A model generated the notes under the pieces. It saw nothing but the letters and a program-made list of their open reading frames with translations, searched no databases and had not been told where the DNA came from. Shown in pieces: positions 5,393-11,280 of a stretch of 11,280 bases of DNA; within the stretch, counting starts at the first letter, position 1; every line of letters starts with the position of its first letter. The translations under genes and the position numbers were made by a program. This DNA comes from an uncultured Granulosicoccaceae bacterium (GTDB lineage Bacteria > Pseudomonadota > Gammaproteobacteria > CALCKW01), in assembly GCA_937941555.1 (NCBI GenBank), contig CALDHJ010000237.1:1-11280 (forward strand). The letters are read 5' to 3'.

Positions 5393-6730
5393 TCAGACTC
5401 CAAACCGGTCGAGCGCGCTGTAGGCGGCAAAGACGGCGGGCAGCACAGCGCGACGATACCGCCCGAGCTCGAACTGCGCAGGCGTACGCTGCATGAACTG
5501 CGGGTGCGGTTCACGGCGACGGCCCAACGCGCTGTCGGCAATCAACTCACCGCAATAGGGCGCCATGGCGACCCCACTGCCGTGGTACGCACCGGTCATC
5601 CACGCCCGTACGTGACCGGGAACCGGTCCGGCGAAAGGCAACAGCTCGCGACTCATGGCAATCAGTCCCGACCAGAAATATGGCGTCTCAACCCCACGCC
5701 AGGCCGGGAACATACGCTCGAAATCGGCACGCGCCCGCGCCCGGGTGGTCGCGAGACTCTCGGCACTCGCCCGCACCGTGCCACGCAGACCGAGTAACAA
5801 TCGACGATCGGGCATCAGGCGGAAATAGTGCAACAGCCGCCGGGTATCGACGACCATCTGATCACTGTGCCAGCCTTGCGCTTCAATTTCAGAATCTGTC
5901 AGTGGCCGCGACACGAGTATGTTGGATTGCACAGGCAACACACGGTGCCGGTGGCCCGGCAAATCGTCGCTCACGTAGCCGTTGGTTGCGATCAACAGCG
6001 TTGACGCCTGACACGACCCGAGCCGCGTGTGCAGGGTGTATGCACCGGCAATCCGTTCAACACCCGAGTTCGCAAACACACGCACCCCGGCTTCGCACGC
6101 GGCGCGCAGCAGGCCGCGGTGCATTTTCAGCGGATTCAAGGCGCAGCCGAGCGGCAACTGCACGGCCGCACAGAAGTCCGGGCTGTTCAGTCCGTCCGCG
6201 CGCATGTCCGCTGCATCGAGAAAGCGGTAATCGAGACCGTAACGTTGCGCATAGCGCTCACCGTAGGCGTGCAGCCCGGATACCGCTCGCGGGTGATGGG
6301 CCGCCAGGGTATAGCCCTCGCTGTGCACGTCGGCGTCGATGCCGTATCGGGCCCGGCGCTCTGCCACCGCCTCAATAGCGCGACGTTCGGCTGCGTAAAA
6401 CGCGGCAGCGTCATCACGCCCGTGGCGTTTTTCGATGGTCAGGTCGTCAATCTTGGCGCTGCCAATCGACACCAAACCGCCGTTGCGGCCCGAGGCCCCC
6501 CACCCGGGATCACGTGCGTCGAGCAACACTACATCCGCTCCCGCCTCGGCCAGTCGAAGCGCCGCCGCAACGCCCGCGAAGCCACCACCGACCACCGCAA
6601 ACTCTGCGCGGATGTCACCTTCGAGCACCGGCAGCACGTCGGGCGCAGGCACGGTGCTCGCCCAGAAGCCGTCGCGCACGGGCGCATCGGAATAGGCGAA
6701 CTCCTCGTAGGGACGCTGGGGTGCGTACAC
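5393..6730 (-). CDS. FAD-dependent amine/amino-acid oxidoreductase (DAO family, PuuB/OrdL-like)
   Basis: 445-residue flavoenzyme of the D-amino-acid-oxidase (DAO) fold, most like gamma-glutamylputrescine oxidase (PuuB/OrdL) and glycine or dipeptide oxidases. The dinucleotide-binding motif VVGGGFAG (46-53, GxGxxG at 48/50/53) is followed by Asp71 for the FAD ribose. GASGRNGG (78-85) is the characteristic PuuB-type segment. The C-terminal part carries YFWSGLIAMSRELLPFAG (about 366-383) and a YHGSGVAMAPYCGELIA stretch, the FAD-closing region of this family. No signal peptide, so cytoplasmic. Expected reaction: oxidation of a C-N bond in an amine or amino acid with O2 or another acceptor. The start is GTG at 6728-6730 with no clear Shine-Dalgarno; two direct repeats sit 9-34 nt upstream. 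It is the first gene of the five-gene cluster and probably sets its chemistry. A PuuB label would be over-specific: no puuA, puuC or puuD is present. Confidence 0.9.
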   Translation of the reverse strand: MYAPQRPYEEFAYSDAPVRDGFWASTVPAPDVLPVLEGDIRAEFAVVGGGFAGVAAALRLAEAGADVVLLDARDPGWGASGRNGGLVSIGSAKIDDLTIEKRHGRDDAAAFYAAERRAIEAVAERRARYGIDADVHSEGYTLAAHHPRAVSGLHAYGERYAQRYGLDYRFLDAADMRADGLNSPDFCAAVQLPLGCALNPLKMHRGLLRAACEAGVRVFANSGVERIAGAYTLHTRLGSCQASTLLIATNGYVSDDLPGHRHRVLPVQSNILVSRPLTDSEIEAQGWHSDQMVVDTRRLLHYFRLMPDRRLLLGLRGTVRASAESLATTRARARADFERMFPAWRGVETPYFWSGLIAMSRELLPFAGPVPGHVRAWMTGAYHGSGVAMAPYCGELIADSALGRRREPHPQFMQRTPAQFELGRYRRAVLPAVFAAYSALDRFGV

Positions 6731-6738
6731 GGTAGTGA

Positions 6739-6764
6739 CAGGTCTCGCAGGGATTCAGGTCTCG
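6739..6764. repeat. Two 9-bp direct repeats just upstream of the flavin oxidase gene
   Basis: CAGGTCTCG occurs at 6739-6747 and again at 6756-6764, 17 bp apart, and the bases after each copy are also similar (CAGGGAT and AAGGAT). They lie 9 to 34 nt upstream of the GTG start on the minus strand, where an operator or a 5'-UTR control element would be expected. No regulator gene adjoins the cluster. Chance duplication cannot be excluded. Confidence 0.35.
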
Positions 6765-6834
6765 AAGGATACGTTGCCGCACCCTTAATCGAAACGCTGA
6801 CTGCAAAACGGGGTCAAATGGTATGAGTGCAGTT

Positions 6835-6846
6835 GGCCGAACGGCC
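6835..6846. repeat. 12-bp inverted repeat GGCCGAACGGCC
   Basis: Two 5-bp arms (GGCCG/CGGCC) flank an AA centre. It sits about 105 bp upstream of the flavin oxidase start, a plausible position for an operator, but such GC palindromes arise readily by chance in this base composition. Confidence 0.2.
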
Positions 6847-6917
6847 GAGATGAAAGCGGATGTATCGGAGACCAAAGAGAAGAATGCACCGCGGAGGCGG
6901 CAGGGCAGCGAAGGTTC

Positions 6918-6944
6918 GGGCGGGCCCGCGAGTTGGGCCCACCC
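6918..6944 (-). terminator. GC-rich hairpin downstream of the small membrane protein gene
   Basis: On the minus strand GGGTGGGCCC and GGGCCCGCCC form a 10-bp stem with one G-U wobble around a 7-nt loop, 18 nt after the stop codon at 6963. Stem strength and position fit a terminator, but the usual T-run is missing (GAACCTTC follows), so it may act with Rho, stabilise the 3' end, or insulate the promoter of the next operon. Confidence 0.4.
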
Positions 6945-6962
6945 CGGCGTGCAACAGCGCGA

Positions 6963-7349
6963 TCAGGCGCCCATCAGGCCGCGTGCACCTGCAAGCCAGC
7001 GCACAATTTCGAGTGCATCGAAGGCGAGCGATATGCAGTTCACCAGCACCAGCAGGACCAGCCAGCTGCGCAGCAAACCGGTGTCAGAGTCGCGCCGCCG
7101 CATACCGCCGAGCCAGATGATCATCGGTATCCACAGCAAGTGGACAAACGACATTGCGCGGGTGAAGCCACCGTACTTCATCATCAACCAGGCGTTCACG
7201 CCGATGACGATCAACCACACCACAAACACAAGCCTGCCGGCTGCGTGGCGCAGAAAAAAGAGGGAAAGCGTGTTCATTACCGCCAAGACCACTATCCAGA
7301 TCTGCACCCACTGGGGTAGTGCTTGCATTGACTGCATCAAGGCATCCAT
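6963..7349 (-). CDS. Small four-helix membrane protein, divergent from the alkyl sulfatase
   Basis: 128 residues from the ATG at 7349, with four predicted membrane segments (about residues 14-34, 39-57, 66-81, 93-111). Between helices 2 and 3 lies the loop MMKYGGFTRAMSFVHLLW, and helix 3 ends IPMIIWLGGMRRRD. The positively charged RRRD turn suggests a cytoplasmic loop. The family is not named here; it looks like a conserved hypothetical inner-membrane protein. An in-frame GTG at 7355 (two codons earlier) has a better Shine-Dalgarno, GGAG 9 nt upstream, and may be the true start. The frame extends further upstream to 7604, but that extension is not hydrophobic and overlaps the sulfatase start region, so I reject it. 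Transcription is monocistronic by appearance, ending at the hairpin 6918-6944. A shared divergent control region with the alkyl sulfatase makes a functional link possible. Confidence 0.75.
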   Translation of the reverse strand: MDALMQSMQALPQWVQIWIVVLAVMNTLSLFFLRHAAGRLVFVVWLIVIGVNAWLMMKYGGFTRAMSFVHLLWIPMIIWLGGMRRRDSDTGLLRSWLVLLVLVNCISLAFDALEIVRWLAGARGLMGA

Positions 7350-7355
7350 ATTCAC

Positions 7356-7602
7356 GTCATCGTGCTCCAAAGCCACTGAATCCAAGGCGAAACCATACCG
7401 CACATTGCGTTCAATGCGGATACCGCGAATGCCGCACAGACCGCAAAGCCCGGATTTATCCGTTGCATCCTGAGACACAGTTCCGCTTTGGCCACGTCGC
7501 GCCATTTTTCCGGCTGTGGCAACCTGTTGCGACACACGGCCGGAAGAACCCCGATACAGACCGGCACAGCCTTGCCATATCCACCTGACGACCGGAACCG
7601 AC
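7356..7602. other. Divergent intergenic region between membrane protein and alkyl sulfatase
   Basis: About 247 bp (253 if the ATG at 7349 is the start) containing the promoters of both genes. The only structure I can support is the repeat cluster at 7395-7436. No -35/-10 pair is convincing; TTGCGA near 7527 has a GATACA candidate only at a poor, too-long spacing. No coding signature is seen in any frame. Confidence 0.4.
7395..7436. promoter_or_regulatory. Cluster of direct and inverted CCGC/GCGG repeats, possible operator
   Basis: ATACCGC occurs at 7395-7401 and 7420-7426 (25 bp apart). Between them CCGCACATTG and CAATGCGG form an imperfect inverted repeat around CGTT, and GCGG-ATA-CCGC (7416-7426) plus the outer TGCGG/CCGCA pair (7415-7436) add further dyad symmetry. 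The location, 40-80 bp upstream of the membrane-protein start and about 170 bp before the sulfatase, suits a shared operator or a hairpin. Confidence 0.3.
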
Positions 7603-9495
7603 ATGCCCGACCTCGCTCAACTCGAGAACACGCTTCAACAGGCCACAGCCCGCGCCAATCGCGACGTCGCAACAACCCTGGCACTCGGTGATCGCAGCGA
7701 CTTCGAGGCGGCCGAGCGCGGATTCTGTGCGCCGGTCCCGCCGACGGGCATTCCCGCCCCGAACGGGCGCATGGCCTGGAATATCCACTACTTCGATTTC
7801 CTCCAGGCTGACTGCCCCGACACCGTCAACCCCTCGCTCTGGCGCATGGCACAACTCAACACCGTTGCAGGTCTCTTCGAGGTGTGTGACGGCGTGTGGC
7901 AGGCGCGCGGATTCGACTACGCCAACCTGACCATCATCCGTGGCGACACCGGCTGGATTCTGGTCGACCCCCTGATGACGCGACAGACCGCAGCGGCCGC
8001 GCTCGCGGTGGTCAACGAGACGCTCGGCCACCGTCCGGTCAGCGCGATTCTCGTGACCCACACTCACCCCGATCACTTCGGCGGATTGAAAGGCGTTACC
8101 GGCGACGACCCGGCACAGTACCCGCCGATCTACGCACCCGCGAACTTCATGCGGTATGCAGCGTCCGAGGGCATCCTCGGTGGAAACCAGATGGCACGGC
8201 GTGCGATGTACCAGTTCGGTCTGGGCTTGCCGACCAGCGCCGAGGGGGTGGTTGACGGCGGTATCGGCAAGTCGCCAGCCAAGGGCGAGCGCACCTTCGT
8301 CGCACCAACGCATTTCATCGAACACACGGGTGAAGCGCGCAGCATCGACGGGGTCAACTTTGTCTTTCAGATGGCGAGCGGTACCGAGGCCCCGGCCGAA
8401 TTCACGTTTCTATTGCCCGACAAACGTGTGCTGTGCATGGCGGAAGTCTGCACCCGCACCATGCACAACGCCCTGCCCCCGCGCGGCGCGCAAGTGCGCG
8501 ATACCTTGCTGTGGGCACGAACCATTGACGAGGCCATCACCCTTTTCGGCGATCAGACCGACACCGTCATCAACTGCCACAACGCGCCGGTGTGGGGCCA
8601 CGAGGCGTCAATGGCGTACCTCGTCGAGCAGCGTGATATCTACAAATACACGCACGACCAGACGCTACGACTCGCCAATCACGGCCACACGCCACACGAA
8701 ATCGCAGCGCAACTCGACCCACCGGCTTTTCTGACACAGGCGTTTCACGCGCGTGGGTATTACGGCACGCTGCCCTTCAACGCACGCGCTGTTTACCAGC
8801 ACTACTACGGCTTTTACGACGGCAACCCGGTCAACCTCAACCCACTGCCCCCGTCCGAACTCGGACAGCGGATGGTCGACGCTCTCGGTGGACCGGAGGA
8901 CGTGCTCACCCTCGCGGCCACCGCGATCGAAAACGATGACCTGCAGTGGGCGGCGACGCTGCTCAGCCATCTGGTGTTTGCCGAGAGCACGGCGCCTAAG
9001 GCAAAACCCCTGCTCGCACTGGTCTTGCGACACCTTGGCTACCGCGAGGAATCGGGCATCATGCGCAATGTCTACCTCAGTGGCGCGCGGGAACTCGAAC
9101 AGGGTGTCAACCCGGTGCCGATGGTGGGCGGGCGAAACCGTGATCTCGCCGCTGCACTCGGATTGCAAGATTGGCTCGACGCCTACGCCGTACGACTCAA
9201 CCCGACCCGCGCGCTCGACGCCGAGCTGATCATCAACCTCAGTGTCGGATCGAAGCGGGCCTGCGTCAGCGTGTGTCGTCAGACCGAATTTTCACGGCTC
9301 GACCACCACAACCAACAAGCCAACGCCCACCTGCAAGCGACACAGTCGCAATTGGAAGCACTTGCTGATGGCAGCGCTGATCTCGACGACGTATTGCACG
9401 CCGGTGCGACGCTCAGTGGTGATCGCAAGGCTGTGGAGTTGTGGTTGAGCCTGCACGACCAATTCGACCTCTGGTTCAACCTCGTCACACCCTGA
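7603..9495 (+). CDS. Alkyl sulfatase, BDS1/SdsA1-type metallo-beta-lactamase-fold hydrolase
   Basis: 630-residue zinc hydrolase that cleaves linear alkyl sulfates (SDS-like esters) to alcohol and sulfate. The metallo-beta-lactamase domain carries THTHPDHFGG with His153, His155, Asp157, His158. Further ligands Glu262 (GTEAPAEF), Glu281 (CMAEVC) and His326 (NCHNAPVWG) keep the 19- and 45-residue spacings of E280, E299 and H344 in SdsA1, so the binuclear site is intact. A dimerisation region (about 340-500) includes RDIYKYTHDQTLRLANHG and RGYYGTLPFNARAVYQHYYG, and an SCP2-like C-terminal domain covers about 520-630. The start at 7603 gives MPDLAQLENT, with only a weak GGAA 6 nt upstream; the 29-residue upstream extension of the frame is not a signal peptide. 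Unlike secreted SdsA1 it appears cytoplasmic. The canonical HHWP near the last zinc ligand reads HNAP here. It ends 24 bp from the convergent kinase gene. Confidence 0.92.
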   Translation: MPDLAQLENTLQQATARANRDVATTLALGDRSDFEAAERGFCAPVPPTGIPAPNGRMAWNIHYFDFLQADCPDTVNPSLWRMAQLNTVAGLFEVCDGVWQARGFDYANLTIIRGDTGWILVDPLMTRQTAAAALAVVNETLGHRPVSAILVTHTHPDHFGGLKGVTGDDPAQYPPIYAPANFMRYAASEGILGGNQMARRAMYQFGLGLPTSAEGVVDGGIGKSPAKGERTFVAPTHFIEHTGEARSIDGVNFVFQMASGTEAPAEFTFLLPDKRVLCMAEVCTRTMHNALPPRGAQVRDTLLWARTIDEAITLFGDQTDTVINCHNAPVWGHEASMAYLVEQRDIYKYTHDQTLRLANHGHTPHEIAAQLDPPAFLTQAFHARGYYGTLPFNARAVYQHYYGFYDGNPVNLNPLPPSELGQRMVDALGGPEDVLTLAATAIENDDLQWAATLLSHLVFAESTAPKAKPLLALVLRHLGYREESGIMRNVYLSGARELEQGVNPVPMVGGRNRDLAAALGLQDWLDAYAVRLNPTRALDAELIINLSVGSKRACVSVCRQTEFSRLDHHNQQANAHLQATQSQLEALADGSADLDDVLHAGATLSGDRKAVELWLSLHDQFDLWFNLVTP

Positions 9496-9519
9496 GCGCA
9501 CACGCATCAAGGTGCGGCA

Positions 9520-11280
9520 TCAGGCGACCAGGCTCGTGTCGGCCACGTCCGCCACATCACCGATCGGGAAGATCAACTGGAACTCGGTGAAATTGTCGAG
9601 CTCGCTGTCGAGGCGAATCTCGCCACCGTGTTGCTCAGCGACGATGCGGTGCACGATCGACAAACCCTGACCCGTCCCCTTTCCGACTTCCTTGGTGGTG
9701 AAAAACGGATCGTACACCCGGTCAATCACATCCTGTGGGATGCCGCAGCCGTTGTCGCGGATACGCACGGTCACGCGATCTCCATTCGATGACGTCGTGA
9801 TCCGGATGGTGCCAAGCGCCTCCAGACTGCCGTCGTTCTGACGTTTCTCGATGGCGTGCGCCGCGTTGACGATGATATTGAGCAACACCTGTTTGATTTC
9901 GATGGCGTGGGCCTTGATTTGCGGCAGCTCGACATCGAGGTCGGTCTCAATTCGTGCGACGTACTTCCACTCGTTCTTGGCAACGGTGACGGTCGCGTCG
10001 ATTGCGCGGTTCACATCAACCAGTTGCTTGTCTTTCGCGCCCGGGTGCGAGAAGTCCTTCATCGACCGCACGATACTGGAGATCTGTTGAATACCGTCAC
10101 GCGAACTCTCGATCGCCGACGGAATTTCCGCGACCAAAAAGTCCAGATCGATGTCCTGTTTGAGCGTCTTGATCTCGCCCAACGCGCGTTCGTCAACCGC
10201 GTCCTCAGGCAGGGCGTTGAGAAAAGTGACACATTTTTCGAGAAAGAGCCCCTGCTCCTGAGTCGCGTCGCGCAGGAATTCGAGGTTGTCGCCAACATAC
10301 TGTGCCGGGGTGTTGATCTCGTGCGCAACGCCCGAGGCCAACTGGCCGATCGACTCCAGACGTTGAGCGGTTCGCAGCTCCTCGAACATCAGGTCCTTCT
10401 CCTCGGTGCTGCGCTGCAACCCTTCGAGCGCGGCGTTGAGTTCACCGGTGCGCTCCTGCACACGCATCTCGAGGTTCCCGATCAGCTCCCGCAACTGCGT
10501 AGCCATGCTGCCAAGCGTGCGGGACAGCATGCCCACTTCATCGGTCCCGGCTGGCGGCAGCGGGGTGTCCCATTGCCGCGCTCCGATGTTCTCGGCTGCG
10601 CGCGTGAGCTGCAACAAGGGCGCTGTCAATCGGTAGGTCAACAACAACGCCGAACACCCCACCACCAGCAAAAGTGCAACGGTCAATGGTAGGTACCAGC
10701 TGAGAAACAGAGACTGCACATTGGACATCAAGCGCGTTTTCAGCGTAGCAACCGCACCGAGCACGGTGTCCGAATCGACAACCGTGCCGAGACTCCAATC
10801 GGTCCCCGGTATTACGGAAAAGGCCAGAAATTTTTCCATACCACCATCGACCACACGCACCATACCCGTCTCGCCGTCGCGCATCGCACTCACGGCCGCA
10901 CTGAACGCGCCAGTCACACCCGACAGCTCGACGCCGAACTCACCTGCCTCCTGGTCACGGCCCAACAGATCACGGTAGGCCTGGGGCGGAAAAGCAATGG
11001 CGCGACCGCTGCTGTTGACCATGAAGGCGTAACTCGCCTCACCAATCTCCATGTTCTCGATCTGCTGAGCCAGATCGGCGAGCCGGAAGTCGATGCCGAA
11101 TATGCCAACGAATGCGTCGTCCGGCATGTAGATCGGCGCGATGGCAGACACCATCAGCCCCTGCCCGGCCGGATCGTCGTAGACCTCAGTCCAGCGCGTC
11201 TTGCGCTCGGGGTTGATGTTCGGTACCGCGTCCGCAAACAAGAAGTACTCGGTCACCTTGAAATCCGGCGGCAATCCCTC
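9520..11280 (-). CDS. Cache-HAMP sensor histidine kinase (partial, 5' end beyond window)
   Basis: 586 C-terminal residues of a membrane sensor kinase, numbered from the first visible codon at 11280; the frame is open to the edge, so the first membrane helix and start of the sensor are missing. Residues 1-185 are the distal part of a dCache-like periplasmic ligand-binding domain (YDDPAGQGLMVSAIAPIYMP, FVGIFGIDFRLADLAQQI). A membrane helix follows at about 190-216, HAMP at 217-272, a coiled-coil linker, then the dimerisation domain with phospho-acceptor His320 in GVAHEINTPAQYVGDN, and the ATPase domain with N box NIIVNAAHAI (468-477), G1 DNGCGIP (509-515), F box DPFFTTKEVGKGTGQGLSI. No receiver domain is attached and no response regulator is visible, so the partner must lie off the left or right of this stretch or elsewhere. 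The ligand is unknown; small organic molecules are usual for dCache. It converges on the alkyl sulfatase gene. Confidence 0.93.
   Translation of the reverse strand, partial: EGLPPDFKVTEYFLFADAVPNINPERKTRWTEVYDDPAGQGLMVSAIAPIYMPDDAFVGIFGIDFRLADLAQQIENMEIGEASYAFMVNSSGRAIAFPPQAYRDLLGRDQEAGEFGVELSGVTGAFSAAVSAMRDGETGMVRVVDGGMEKFLAFSVIPGTDWSLGTVVDSDTVLGAVATLKTRLMSNVQSLFLSWYLPLTVALLLVVGCSALLLTYRLTAPLLQLTRAAENIGARQWDTPLPPAGTDEVGMLSRTLGSMATQLRELIGNLEMRVQERTGELNAALEGLQRSTEEKDLMFEELRTAQRLESIGQLASGVAHEINTPAQYVGDNLEFLRDATQEQGLFLEKCVTFLNALPEDAVDERALGEIKTLKQDIDLDFLVAEIPSAIESSRDGIQQISSIVRSMKDFSHPGAKDKQLVDVNRAIDATVTVAKNEWKYVARIETDLDVELPQIKAHAIEIKQVLLNIIVNAAHAIEKRQNDGSLEALGTIRITTSSNGDRVTVRIRDNGCGIPQDVIDRVYDPFFTTKEVGKGTGQGLSIVHRIVAEQHGGEIRLDSELDNFTEFQLIFPIGDVADVADTSLVA

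Larger units (their letters stand above)
6731..6962. other. Intergenic region upstream of the five-gene cluster, 232 bp
   Basis: This is the likely promoter region of the flavin oxidase operon (minus strand) and also the downstream region of the small membrane protein gene. It contains the direct repeats at 6739-6764, a TTGACC -35-like hexamer (minus strand, 6812-6817) without a good -10 partner, a 12-bp palindrome GGCCGAACGGCC at 6835-6846, and the strong hairpin at 6918-6944. Short frames here show no coding signature. Confidence 0.45.

Noticed and set aside
5335..5541. 5' extension of the dehydrogenase frame
   Set aside because: It overlaps the end of the flavin oxidase gene and has low-complexity Ser/Arg content; SDR similarity begins at the ATG at 5334.
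6789..6817. Promoter with TTGACC as -35 for the flavin oxidase operon
   Set aside because: The hexamer is good, but at 17-19 bp spacing the -10 candidates match at most three of six consensus bases.
7350..7604. Long 5' extension of the small membrane protein
   Set aside because: The extra 85 residues are not hydrophobic, cover the divergent control region and reach the sulfatase start; GTG 7355 or ATG 7349 fits better.
9496..9519. Possible bidirectional terminator between sulfatase and kinase genes
   Set aside because: Only a 5-bp CGCAC/GTGCG stem with a 10-nt loop and no T-run is present, too weak to call.
1..11280. CRISPR arrays, tRNA or rRNA genes, insertion sequences, prophage or defence genes
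   Set aside because: No regularly spaced repeats, no cloverleaf or rRNA signature, and no transposase, integrase, nuclease or toxin motif were found on either strand.

Overview
The window is GC-rich, densely packed bacterial chromosome. The gene families (Tat-exported molybdenum hydroxylase, YghX-like dienelactone hydrolase, BDS1/SdsA1-type alkyl sulfatase, DUF6428-like protein, Cache-HAMP histidine kinase) and the codon choice point to a free-living, aerobic, metabolically versatile member of Pseudomonadota, possibly Gammaproteobacteria. No rRNA or tRNA gene, CRISPR array, insertion sequence, integrase or phage gene was seen. All identifications rest on reading motifs by eye; no database search was run.

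Left part (1-2220, all minus strand): a Tat-targeted dienelactone-hydrolase-like enzyme is followed by a two-gene periplasmic molybdenum hydroxylase of the isoquinoline 1-oxidoreductase/aldehyde oxidoreductase type. Its [2Fe-2S] small subunit sits 1 bp before the molybdopterin large subunit, which runs off the left edge. Two twin-arginine signal peptides lie within about 2 kb. A 180-bp divergent gap (2221-2400) separates this block from a plus-strand DUF6428-like protein with an unusual C-terminal tail of cysteine pairs.

Middle (2861-6730, minus strand): a tightly packed five-gene cluster, in transcription order FAD-dependent amine/amino-acid oxidase, short-chain dehydrogenase, GNAT acetyltransferase, PEP mutase/isocitrate lyase family lyase, and a small four-helix membrane protein. 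Three of its four junctions overlap (4 nt, 4 nt and 8 or 44 nt), so it looks like one operon, probably for breakdown of an amine or amino-acid-like compound. The last gene runs tail-to-tail into the cysteine-tail gene with a 47-bp overlap.

Right part (6731-11280): a GC-rich hairpin separates the cluster's upstream region from a small conserved-looking membrane protein (minus strand). A 247- to 253-bp divergent intergenic region with repeated CCGC/GCGG elements follows. Then comes an intact alkyl sulfatase (plus strand) that lacks a recognisable signal peptide. It converges with only 24 bp of spacing on a large Cache-HAMP-histidine kinase (minus strand) that is cut by the right edge.

The most distinctive points are the cysteine-pair tail encoded inside an antisense gene overlap, the uncharacterised five-gene operon, and the possibly cytoplasmic alkyl sulfatase with its divergently transcribed membrane partner. 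Nothing in the window proves a new multi-component system; the five-gene operon is the best candidate for an undescribed pathway.
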